Below, piece after piece: positions 57,449 to 64,000 of a DNA stretch of 64,000 nt (position 1 is the stretch's first letter; each line of letters begins with the position of its first letter). Below the pieces are notes generated by a model, which did not search any database, was not told the origin of the DNA, and saw nothing but the letters and a program-made list of their open reading frames with translations. The stretch spans positions 1 through 64,000 of the forward strand of contig CAYLQY010000003.1 in the NCBI GenBank assembly GCA_964386325.1, read 5' to 3'. Source of the stretch: Anaerorhabdus sp964386325 (GTDB taxonomy: Bacteria > Bacillota_I > Bacilli_A > Erysipelotrichales > Erysipelotrichaceae). Made by a program: the position numbers and the translations under genes.

Positions 57449-58717
57449 ATGTATAATCAAAAAAGAGTAAATGACCTATTAAAACAAATGTCTTTTGTAA
57501 GATTTGGTGGAACAAAAGAAGAACTTAAAGCTGCAAAATTAATACAAAGTAAATTAAAAGAAATTAAAATACCATCAGTTTTAGAATCTTTTAGTGTTCA
57601 AACAAGTACAATCAAAACAGCGAAACTAGAAGTGCTTGCACCAAAAAAGGTGACAATACCATGTACAGCATATTTATGCTGTGCAAACACAAGCCAAAAA
57701 GGGTTAGAGGCAGACTTCTATTATTTTGAACAAGCACATGATGTAAACTTAAAAGAAGCTAAAGGAAAAACATGTCTAGTAAATGGATATGTTGGAAGAA
57801 AGGTGTACAAAGAATTTATTAAAGCTGGAGCAGTGGGACTTATATCATTTAATGGAAATATTGATTTTCCAGATGGTTACGATTTAGATCAAAGAGAAAT
57901 GCGCAAAGGGCTTGCCCAACTTGGAAATATGCCAGCTGTAAATATCCTTGTAAAGGATGCGCTAAAGTTAATTGATAATGATACAAAACGTGTACGCATC
58001 ACAACTCTTCAACAACCTTCAACAGCACTATCACATAATGTAATTTGCGAAATTAAAGGGTTCGAAGGAAATGATACAATTGCACTAACAGCACATTATG
58101 ATTCAGTACATTTTTCAAATGGCGCGTATGATAATGCAACAGGGTCAGTATGTTTGCTAGCACTTGTAGAACACTTCAGTAAACATCAACCACGACATAA
58201 TCTTAAGTTTATCTGGTGTGGTTCAGAAGAAAGAGGATTACTTGGATCAGTTGCTTATGTTGAAAAGCATAAGAAAACATTAGATCAAATTAAACTGTGT
58301 ATTAATGTTGATATGATTGGTTCAATTTTAGGTAAGCGAATTGCAGAGTCAACAGCCGATATGAGTCTTGTAAATTATATTGATTATTTGGGAAAAGAAA
58401 TAGGTTTTCCAATTAAGTCTTCACAAGGTGTTTATTCAAGCGATTCAACACCATTTGCAGATGTAGGTATTCCAGCAGTATCTTTCGCTAGAATTACTCC
58501 TAATGGTGGTGGGGATATCCATCATCGCTATGATGTCTTAGAACACTTATCTGAACGCTATCTCAAAGAGGATATTGAATTCATTTTAGAGTTTACATCA
58601 CGCATGGCAAATGCTTATGTAATACCAGTTCCTCGAGTAATACCACAAAATATGATTGATGAGATTGATAAGTATTATTGCCGTGAAAAGGATGCAAAAA
58701 AAGCTAAATTACTGTAA
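57449..58717 (+). CDS. M28-family zinc aminopeptidase
   Basis: A 422-aa metallopeptidase. The zinc ligands of M28 are all visible: His in LTAHYDSVHFS, bridging Asp in NGAYDNATGS, the catalytic Glu and ligand in WCGSEERGLLGS, Asp in NVDMIGS and His in GGDIHHRYD. An apical PA-type domain interrupts the N-terminal part (about 85-200). There is no signal peptide, so it should act in the cytosol, perhaps finishing breakdown of imported peptides. GGAGAGG precedes the ATG. Confidence 0.92.
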   Translation: MYNQKRVNDLLKQMSFVRFGGTKEELKAAKLIQSKLKEIKIPSVLESFSVQTSTIKTAKLEVLAPKKVTIPCTAYLCCANTSQKGLEADFYYFEQAHDVNLKEAKGKTCLVNGYVGRKVYKEFIKAGAVGLISFNGNIDFPDGYDLDQREMRKGLAQLGNMPAVNILVKDALKLIDNDTKRVRITTLQQPSTALSHNVICEIKGFEGNDTIALTAHYDSVHFSNGAYDNATGSVCLLALVEHFSKHQPRHNLKFIWCGSEERGLLGSVAYVEKHKKTLDQIKLCINVDMIGSILGKRIAESTADMSLVNYIDYLGKEIGFPIKSSQGVYSSDSTPFADVGIPAVSFARITPNGGGDIHHRYDVLEHLSERYLKEDIEFILEFTSRMANAYVIPVPRVIPQNMIDEIDKYYCREKDAKKAKLL

Positions 58718-58745
58718 GCTTCTTCTCTTAGAAGAAGCTTTTAAA
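58716..58745 (+). terminator. Terminator after the M28 peptidase
   Basis: AAGCTTCTTCT (58716-58726) and AGAAGAAGCTT (58730-58740), a perfect 11-bp stem, followed by TTAAAT. The stem begins in the stop codon. Confidence 0.82.
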
Positions 58746-58832
58746 TATGTAGAATTATGTTAAAATTCAAATAATATTGAAAATAATTTTTTAAAATCTT
58801 ACAATATGGATAACAAGAAAGAAGGAATTTTG

Positions 58833-59192
58833 ATGAATAAGAATAAACTTATAAAAGTATTTTCGATTGTTCTTTTTATCAGTATTATGCTTGCCGGTTG
58901 TACAACCAAAAAATATGAAGCAACGTATAATATCCCAATCTTCTATATTAACAATTCTGCAGAAAGACAGTTTAAGATTCAAGACAATCTTGCAAATGCA
59001 GTAATTAATGTAGAGTCTTCACAAGAAATAGATGCCACGGAAGAAGATTTTAAAGTAATCATGGATATGCAAAATTGTGATTTAAGCAAAGATAGCTGTG
59101 AAGTGGAATTAACATATGAAATGACAAATGAAAATAAAAACTTAAATGTAACAATCAATCCTCAACGTGTATTGGTTGAATTCATAAATTAA
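58833..59192 (+). CDS. Small lipoprotein with a YbbR-like domain
   Basis: A 119-aa lipoprotein (signal peptide with lipobox LAGC, Cys23). The mature part looks like a single YbbR/CdaR-type beta-domain: IPIFYINNSAER, EEDFKVIMDMQNCD and the ending NLNVTINPQRVLVEFI. CdaR proteins with several such repeats regulate the diadenylate cyclase CdaA; this one has only one and no cyclase nearby. Two cysteines (NCDLSKDSC) could pair. AAGGAA is spaced for the ATG at 58833 rather than the in-frame ATG at 58806. Confidence 0.65.
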   Translation: MNKNKLIKVFSIVLFISIMLAGCTTKKYEATYNIPIFYINNSAERQFKIQDNLANAVINVESSQEIDATEEDFKVIMDMQNCDLSKDSCEVELTYEMTNENKNLNVTINPQRVLVEFIN

Positions 59193-59196
59193 AATG

Positions 59197-59221
59197 GCTA
59201 GTTATAAACTAGCTTTTTCTT
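59197..59221 (+). terminator. Terminator after the YbbR-like lipoprotein
   Basis: GCTAGTT (59197-59203), ATA loop, AACTAGC (59207-59213), TTTTTCTTA. Confidence 0.85.
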
Positions 59222-59406
59222 AATATGTATATAGAGCAAATATCAGGTTCATTGAAACGAATAGTTTGATACGTACCAACTTTAATCAAGCCATCACTAA
59301 AATCTTTAGATTCTATATTATGGGTTATAATCTATTCATAAATATTAATAAATAGTTGATTGTAATAATGAAGATCATCTTATACTATTAATTGAGGAGA
59401 GTATAT

Positions 59407-60111
59407 ATGAAAAAAATAATGTTTCGAATAATAATTATTCTTATATGTGTTTACAGTGCTTTATTAATAGGGACTAAACTTTATTACGGTTCAGCTTCTA
59501 CAAGCTTATTAAATCAACTTGAAGGTGATATTTATTATTTAAAACGTGTTGATGGAATTTCAACATTATTTAAATCGCAAGCAAATATGAGTAATGAACA
59601 ATTGCTCTATAGTCATGTAGGAAAAGGAAATACCAATGATGGAAGTAATGATAACATCATTGATTTTCATGTGAATGAGGATACGGATAGCATAAACTTT
59701 GTAGCAATGCATGAAGGAAAATGGACGGAATATGAATACAAAAATGGTAATGTAACACGAATGCTTCCAATGGATGATAAAGATATAGCAAGTAGTTACT
59801 ATGATGAAGTAGTTGCTAAAGATACACGTGCATATATTGATGAAGGATCAATATATGTCACAAGAAATAATAAAACAACTCTTCTTAAAGATGTTGGAAG
59901 TAATTATGATCAAAACTATAGTACATATATGGTACTTGAAATGTCTCCAGATGGCAGATATTTGATTTATTGTGATTCTAGAAATTTTTTAGCAATGGAA
60001 ATTCTAGATATGTTTTTACCAGGCGAAATCAACAACAAATACATAATTGATTTGGAAACAAATAAAGTATCCACTTATATTGATGCAATCAATATTGTAT
60101 GGGTACAATAA
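59407..60111 (+). CDS. Membrane-anchored protein of unknown function
   Basis: A 234-aa protein I do not recognise. One N-terminal TM (about 4-26) is followed by an exported domain rich in short beta-strand patterns with EGDIYYLKRVDGISTLF, DDNIIDFHVNEDTDSINFVA and EMSPDGRYLIYCDSRN, reminiscent of WD/beta-propeller blades (DPP-IV or TolB-like). GAGGAGAG is spaced for the ATG at 59407; a TTG at 59392 is also in frame. TATACT just upstream may be a -10. Confidence 0.7.
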   Translation: MKKIMFRIIIILICVYSALLIGTKLYYGSASTSLLNQLEGDIYYLKRVDGISTLFKSQANMSNEQLLYSHVGKGNTNDGSNDNIIDFHVNEDTDSINFVAMHEGKWTEYEYKNGNVTRMLPMDDKDIASSYYDEVVAKDTRAYIDEGSIYVTRNNKTTLLKDVGSNYDQNYSTYMVLEMSPDGRYLIYCDSRNFLAMEILDMFLPGEINNKYIIDLETNKVSTYIDAINIVWVQ

Positions 60112-60163
60112 ATAAAGATATGCTTAAATTTGTTTTATCAAAGAAAAGAAAGTGGTAGTTATC

Positions 60164-60766
60164 ATGGAATTTCAAGACAAATTACAGGAACTTAGAAAAC
60201 AAAAAGGTTTAACACAAGAAGAACTTTCAGCAGCACTATACGTTTCACGTACAGCGATATCAAAATGGGAATCAGGACGTGGATATCCAAGTATTGATTC
60301 TTTAAAAACGATTTCAGATTTTTTCGCTATCTCAATTGATGAATTATTATCAAATAAAGAATTAGTTCGTCTCGCTGAAAAAGATAGTTTAGAAAAAGTT
60401 CAGAAACAACGTGATTTAATTTTTGGTTTGCTTGACTGTTCTGTAGGAATGCTATTTTTTCTTCCTTTTTTTAGCATTAGAACAAATGACGCCGTTAGAC
60501 AAGTATTTTTATTTAATATGAAATTCACAACGGATTTTATATTAATGGCTTTCATTTCAATAATTTCATTGATGGTACTTTGTGGAGTTATTACATTAGC
60601 TATGCAAAGCATAACGAATGAACTATGGAATAAAGTTAAGATTAATTTATCATTGTTACTAGGAATAATGAGTGTGTTGATTTTTTTGGCAACACTACAA
60701 AGCTATCCAACACTTTTTGCTTTTGTACTCCTTATTATTAAAGGAACATTACTTATTAAGCGTTAA
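60164..60766 (+). CDS. XRE-family regulator with a C-terminal membrane domain
   Basis: A 200-aa protein: HTH_3 domain at residues about 3-60 (LTQEELSAALYVSRTAISKWESGRGYPSIDSLK), then three or four TM segments (about 85-105, 120-145, 160-180, 182-198). It has the same design as the protein at 9438-10205 but low similarity outside the HTH. A GTG at 60152 is in frame; the ATG at 60164 is preferred, though its ribosome site (GTGG) is weak. Signal and targets unknown. Confidence 0.8.
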   Translation: MEFQDKLQELRKQKGLTQEELSAALYVSRTAISKWESGRGYPSIDSLKTISDFFAISIDELLSNKELVRLAEKDSLEKVQKQRDLIFGLLDCSVGMLFFLPFFSIRTNDAVRQVFLFNMKFTTDFILMAFISIISLMVLCGVITLAMQSITNELWNKVKINLSLLLGIMSVLIFLATLQSYPTLFAFVLLIIKGTLLIKR

Positions 60767-60870
60767 GACACGAAGCGTATCATTAATGTGACTCCTCGTT
60801 TCTTTATCAGAATGTTTAAGTAAATTATATTTTGCTTAGGCAATTGCCATAGAGAGAAGGAGTTTTTTTA

Positions 60871-61542
60871 ATGAAAGAAAAGAAAATTAAATCAAGTTTT
60901 ATTGTACCAGTTTGTTTGTTACTTTTATTTATCATGTATACAGTATCGCTTAGGAGTATTGATGTAAGAACTATTGGTCCAGAGAATTCATCTGTTGGAT
61001 TCGCAACAATTAATCAATATATTCACGAACGAGTTGGTGTTAATATGACACTATACAATATTACAGATGTGTTAGGTAATATAGTAATCCTTATGATGAT
61101 CGGGTTTGCGATTATTGGGTTAGTTCAATTAGTAAAACGAAAAAGTCTTAAATTAGTTGATAAAGAGTTACTATTGTTAGGATTCTATTACTTTTTAGTG
61201 CTATCATTTTATTTGTTTTTTGAGATTTTTATTGTGAATTATAGACCTATTTTAATTGAGGGTGTTTTAGAAGCATCATATCCTTCTTCAACAACAATGT
61301 TGGCGTTATGTGTTATTCCTGTTGGAATGATGCAATTTGAAAGACTTATAAATAATAAGACATCAAGATTATTAATTAATATTATATGCATTATTTTTCT
61401 TGTGTTTATGGTTATTGGACGTTTATTGTCAGGAGTCCATTGGTTTACCGATATCCTAGGTGGTATTTTATTAAGTTTAGCATTAATTACATTATATCGT
61501 TCGCTTAACCAATTGATACAAAAGAAAAAAGCCTTTAAATAA
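60871..61542 (+). CDS. PAP2-family membrane protein (possible lipid phosphatase)
   Basis: A 223-aa membrane protein with six TM helices. PAP2 motif 1 is reduced (NYRP), motif 2 reads YPSSTT instead of PSGH, and motif 3 SGVHWFTDILGG is intact with the nucleophile histidine. The missing histidine in motif 2 normally acts as general acid, so activity may be altered. The same YPSSTT variant occurs in other Bacillota relatives as far as I recall. GAAGGAG precedes the ATG. A GGCAATTGCC palindrome (60839-60848) lies just upstream. Confidence 0.85.
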   Translation: MKEKKIKSSFIVPVCLLLLFIMYTVSLRSIDVRTIGPENSSVGFATINQYIHERVGVNMTLYNITDVLGNIVILMMIGFAIIGLVQLVKRKSLKLVDKELLLLGFYYFLVLSFYLFFEIFIVNYRPILIEGVLEASYPSSTTMLALCVIPVGMMQFERLINNKTSRLLINIICIIFLVFMVIGRLLSGVHWFTDILGGILLSLALITLYRSLNQLIQKKKAFK

Positions 61543-61553
61543 AGGCTTTTAAA
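61527..61553. terminator. Bidirectional terminator between PAP2 and tRNA-His
   Basis: AAAAGCCTTT (61527-61536) and AAAGGCTTTT (61541-61550). The plus strand gives TTTTAAA; the minus strand gives a long T-run that would end the tRNA-His transcript. It overlaps the last PAP2 codons. Confidence 0.88.
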
Positions 61554-61560
61554 TTGCAAA

Positions 61561-61637
61561 TGGGGCGACTGAGGGGAATCGAACCCCCGAATGTCAGAGC
61601 CACAATCTGATGTGTTAACCACTTCACCACAACCGCC
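61561..61637 (-). tRNA. tRNA-His (anticodon GTG)
   Basis: A 77-base cloverleaf on the minus strand. The acceptor has the tRNA-His-specific eighth pair G-1:C73, and the CCA end is encoded (complement TGG at 61561-61563). The anticodon stem is TCAGA/TCTGA with loop TTGTGGC and anticodon GTG (complement CAC at 61601-61603). The T loop is GGTTCGATTCC. It stands alone, with its own promoter upstream and terminator downstream. Confidence 0.97.
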
Positions 61638-61650
61638 ATGAGCAATATTT

Positions 61651-61679
61651 ATGATACCGTATTTAGGGTCATTTGTAAA
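61651..61679 (-). promoter_or_regulatory. Promoter of tRNA-His
   Basis: On the minus strand TTTACA (61674-61679), 17-bp spacer, TATCAT (61651-61656), about 14 bases before the mature 5' end. Confidence 0.6.
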
Positions 61680-61739
61680 GTCTAAAATGATAAAAATAGA
61701 CCTAGTTATCATGATTACATGGTAGTTTCAATATTCTAA

Positions 61740-61748
61740 TGGTATAAT
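61740..61748 (+). promoter_or_regulatory. Extended -10 promoter of the DegV gene
   Basis: TGGTATAAT (61740-61748) with no good -35, just before GAGGTGA and the start codon. Confidence 0.5.
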
Positions 61749-61768
61749 TACTTCTCGAGGTGACTAAC

Positions 61769-62608
61769 ATGATAAAAATTGCAGTACTTGTTGACTCGTC
61801 AGCAGATATTACAAAGGAAGAAGCGAATGAATTAGGTATTCATGTAATTCGTATGCCACTGACTATTGATAACGAAGATGTTTTAGAGCATGATGGTATA
61901 TCAACTGAAGATTTTATAAAAAGAATGAAAGAAGGAGCTATTGTAAAGACTTCTCAACCATTACTTGGAAATCTTGTACAAACATGGGATAACTTACTTA
62001 AAGAGTATGATCAGGTATTATTTTTACCATTATCATCAAATTTAAGTGGTACTTATGGAAGTGCAGTTCTTGCAAGTAAAGACTATGATGGAAAAGTTGT
62101 TGTTGTTGATACAAAAATGGCTTGCTGTCCATTACAATTTACTGCACGTGAAGCATTAAAAATGCTTGAAAAAGGATTAAGTGCTGAAGAAATTCGTGAA
62201 AAAATTGAAAAAGAAACATTTATGTATGCAGCGATTGTACCGGAAAATCTAACATACTTAAAAAATGGTGGAAGAATATCGCCAGCTGCTGCAGCGTTAG
62301 GAAATTTATTAAAGATTATTCCAATCTTGAAAGTTGAAGATGGAGCAATTGATGTGTATGATAAAGTGCGTACCAACAAGAAAGCATATCTTGCTGCAAT
62401 TGATGCAGTTACTAAGGTAGAAAATCCAGAGGACTACTATTGGTTTGTTGTTCATTCTGATTGTGAAGAACTTGCAAAAGAATATAAAAAAATAGTAGAA
62501 GAAAAAGTCAATCAAGAAGTACTAATTAAGCCTATTCGTGCTATAATAATGGCGCATACAGGACCTGGTACTTTAGGTGTTGGACATTTAAAGAAATTAA
62601 AGTACTAA
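61769..62608 (+). CDS. DegV family fatty-acid-binding protein
   Basis: A 279-aa cytosolic DegV/FakB-like protein; the family binds fatty acids and presents them to the kinase FakA for entry into phospholipids. VDSSADITKEEANELGIHVIRMPLTI opens the protein, followed by KTSQPLLGNL, the LSSNLSGTYGSA motif, VVVDTKM and a C-terminal HTGPGTLGVG. FakA (DhaK-like) is not in the window. The frame extends to a GTG at 61760, but GAGGTGA at 61757-61763 selects the ATG at 61769. Confidence 0.93.
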   Translation: MIKIAVLVDSSADITKEEANELGIHVIRMPLTIDNEDVLEHDGISTEDFIKRMKEGAIVKTSQPLLGNLVQTWDNLLKEYDQVLFLPLSSNLSGTYGSAVLASKDYDGKVVVVDTKMACCPLQFTAREALKMLEKGLSAEEIREKIEKETFMYAAIVPENLTYLKNGGRISPAAAALGNLLKIIPILKVEDGAIDVYDKVRTNKKAYLAAIDAVTKVENPEDYYWFVVHSDCEELAKEYKKIVEEKVNQEVLIKPIRAIIMAHTGPGTLGVGHLKKLKY

Positions 62609-62633
62609 ATTCAGCTTATGCTGAATTTTTATA
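62607..62633 (+). terminator. Terminator of the DegV gene
   Basis: AAATTCAGC (62607-62615), loop TTAT, GCTGAATTT (62620-62628), TTATATT; overlaps the stop codon. Confidence 0.88.
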
Positions 62634-62646
62634 TTATAGGAGAAAA

Positions 62647-63330
62647 ATGATTTATACAATTAATGGAATCAACTTTAATGTTGAAATAGAAAGAAAGAAA
62701 AATAAGAATATGTATTTAAGAGTTAGATCTGATAATACACTTTTTATAACGGCACATCCTTCAGTGCCAGTAGAACAAATTTTTTCCTTCATTGAAGCAA
62801 GAAAAGATTGGATACTTAAAACAATAAATAAAGTAAAAGAAAGAGAATTACAAAATCGTAGTGGAGTACAAGGACCAGTACTGTATCTTTTTGGTGAGAA
62901 AAAATATGCGCGGTATGAGTTAGCAGCACGTTCATATATCCTTTTAGATGATGATATTATTACATTTTATTTAAAGGAAATAACAGATGCAGAAATAGAG
63001 AAAACATTCGCTAAGTTTGCAAAGCCAATGTTAATGAAAATATTAGAAATACAACGAACAAGGTGGGATAGAGTTATTGAAATGTATCATATCAATAAGC
63101 TTCCAACAATCAAGATTAAATCACTTACATCTAAATGGGGCAGTTGTTTAGTTGAAAAGGCTGAGATAACAATGAATTTGAAATTAATTCATTATCCACT
63201 ACAATGTATTGATTATGTATTGTGGCATGAGTATGTACATTTGGTGGTTCCCAATCATTCTAAGCGTTTTTATGATTTGGTTGAATATCATATGCCAGAG
63301 TATAAAAACGCTAAAAAATTATTAGTGTGA
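62647..63330 (+). CDS. YgjP-like M48-type metallopeptidase-fold protein (DUF45)
   Basis: A 227-aa protein of the YgjP/DUF45 (WLM-like) family. The zinc site is H194-E-Y-V-H198 with a third ligand His204 in PNHSKRF, and the SKWGSC segment upstream is characteristic. E. coli YgjP has been described as a UTP pyrophosphatase, so the annotation as peptidase is uncertain. AGGAG precedes the ATG. It is followed after 23 bases by the mscS-like gene and probably forms an operon with it. Confidence 0.9.
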   Translation: MIYTINGINFNVEIERKKNKNMYLRVRSDNTLFITAHPSVPVEQIFSFIEARKDWILKTINKVKERELQNRSGVQGPVLYLFGEKKYARYELAARSYILLDDDIITFYLKEITDAEIEKTFAKFAKPMLMKILEIQRTRWDRVIEMYHINKLPTIKIKSLTSKWGSCLVEKAEITMNLKLIHYPLQCIDYVLWHEYVHLVVPNHSKRFYDLVEYHMPEYKNAKKLLV

Positions 63331-63353
63331 TAAAGTTATAGTGGAGGTTTTGT

Positions 63354-64000
63354 ATGAACATTAAAGAAATCTTAGCAATTGGCGACCAGTACTTTACAAA
63401 TGGTGTAGTTGGCACTGCGATATACTGTATTCTGGTTTATATCTTTGGCGTAATCATTAAGAAACTTGTGGATCGCTATGTTAGTCATAAAATTAGTAAA
63501 CATGGGCGTGATGCACAAACATCTTATGGATTTATAAAAAACACAGTACATATGGTAGTAAATATCACGACAGTATTCTTGATGATAATGGAAGTAAAAG
63601 CATTTCATCGATTAGGAACAACCTTCTTAGGTGCATCTGGTATTATCGCAGTTGTACTTGGGTTTGCAGCTCAAGAATCAATGTCTAATTTTATTGGTGG
63701 ATTCTTTCTATCCTTCTATAAACCATTTAAAGTAGGTGATATGATAAATATTCCTGATAAAAATTTAGTTGGAACTGTAGAAGAAATTGGAATGAGACAT
63801 ACAGTTATTAGAACTTTTACAAATTCTAAAATTGTCGTGCCAAATAGTGTAATGAATAACTCAATCATTGAGAACCGAAGTTTAGATACTGGTAAATATT
63901 GTAATTTCTTAACAATCAATATTAGTTATGCAAGTGATATTAGTAAGGCATCTGAAATAATTCAAAGACTTGCATTAAAGCATCCTAATTGTATTGACGC
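63354..64000 (+). CDS. MscS-family mechanosensitive channel (3' end outside the window)
   Basis: The first 215 codons of a small-conductance mechanosensitive channel; the gene runs off the right edge with no stop. Three TM helices (about 14-35, 60-82, 88-115) precede the pore helix GASGIIAVVLGFAAQESMSNFIGGFFL. The beta domain follows with KPFKVGDMINI, GTVEEIGMRHTVIRTFTNSKIVVPNSVMNNSIIEN. GTGGAGG precedes the ATG. It should release solutes on osmotic downshock. Confidence 0.93.
   Translation, partial: MNIKEILAIGDQYFTNGVVGTAIYCILVYIFGVIIKKLVDRYVSHKISKHGRDAQTSYGFIKNTVHMVVNITTVFLMIMEVKAFHRLGTTFLGASGIIAVVLGFAAQESMSNFIGGFFLSFYKPFKVGDMINIPDKNLVGTVEEIGMRHTVIRTFTNSKIVVPNSVMNNSIIENRSLDTGKYCNFLTINISYASDISKASEIIQRLALKHPNCID

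Noticed and set aside
59193..59406. Riboswitch or small RNA in the gap before the unknown membrane protein
   Set aside because: Apart from the terminator and a possible -10, no conserved RNA motif or extended pairing was recognised.
61239..61712. Minus-strand ORF of 157 codons
   Set aside because: It runs through the tRNA-His gene and antisense to the PAP2 gene; the translation has no family likeness.

Overview
The window is AT-rich, gene-dense DNA from a low-GC Gram-positive (Bacillota) bacterium. It reads as one continuous chromosomal segment: nearly every gene has a strong Shine-Dalgarno site, operons are tight with 1-11 base overlaps, and intrinsic terminators are frequent. There are T-box and SAM riboswitches, SepF/YlmH/DivIVA, Rex, type III glutamine synthetase, an Rnf complex and a V/A-type ATPase. 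This combination, with no F-type ATPase visible, fits a fermentative anaerobe or facultative anaerobe, most likely of the Erysipelotrichia. That placement is an inference from gene content; the genus cannot be read from the sequence. No insertion sequence, prophage or CRISPR array was seen.

Layout. 1-3.7 kb: a small acetyltransferase, then the t6A operon tsaE-tsaB-rimI-tsaD and the redox repressor rex. 3.7-9.4 kb: T-box plus asnS, a LicD-like enzyme, an ABC-F ATPase and PPi-type phosphofructokinase. 9.4-14.1 kb: regulators (XRE membrane protein, DtxR-like), a PAS-GGDEF enzyme, a TfoX-C protein, a VOC protein and an S41-like lipoprotein. 14.1-21 kb: an opp oligopeptide importer behind a strong promoter and a perfect 25-bp palindrome. 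21-23 kb: two reverse-strand XRE proteins with unusual beta-repeat tails and a DUF3899 protein. 23-31.5 kb: a nine-gene V/A-type ATPase operon. 31.5-37.6 kb: YdeI-like, SSAT-like acetyltransferase, sepF-ylmH-divIVA, T-box plus ileS, DUF1653. 37.6-44.7 kb: a divergent Crp/Fnr regulator and YdcZ-like transporter around a palindrome, an EEP nuclease/phosphatase, an orphan PTS IIB, HAD phosphatase, SAM riboswitch plus metK, YbaK and an AI-2E-type permease. 44.7-49.9 kb: glnN, NFU, DUF212, S1-domain protein, pgi, HIT. 49.9-56.6 kb: apbE divergent from the rnf operon. 56.6-64 kb: CpaB-like, M28 peptidase, small lipoproteins, XRE, PAP2, tRNA-His, DegV, YgjP and a truncated MscS.

How they work together. 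Rnf couples ferredoxin/NAD+ electron transfer to an ion gradient; the V/A-ATPase builds or uses that gradient; Rex senses NADH/NAD+; PPi-PFK and Pgi mark sugar fermentation; Opp brings in peptides; aminoacyl-tRNA and SAM supply are controlled by riboswitches.

The most unusual region is the rnf locus. RnfD and RnfG both end in the same, roughly 75% identical, FMN-binding module, giving up to four candidate covalent flavin sites. RnfB is cut down to a 91-residue protein without ferredoxin domains. An otherwise unannotated 58-residue membrane protein with four cysteines is encoded between rnfA and rnfB. Together with the flavin transferase ApbE encoded next door, this looks like a remodelled Rnf complex with an extended extracytoplasmic flavin relay.
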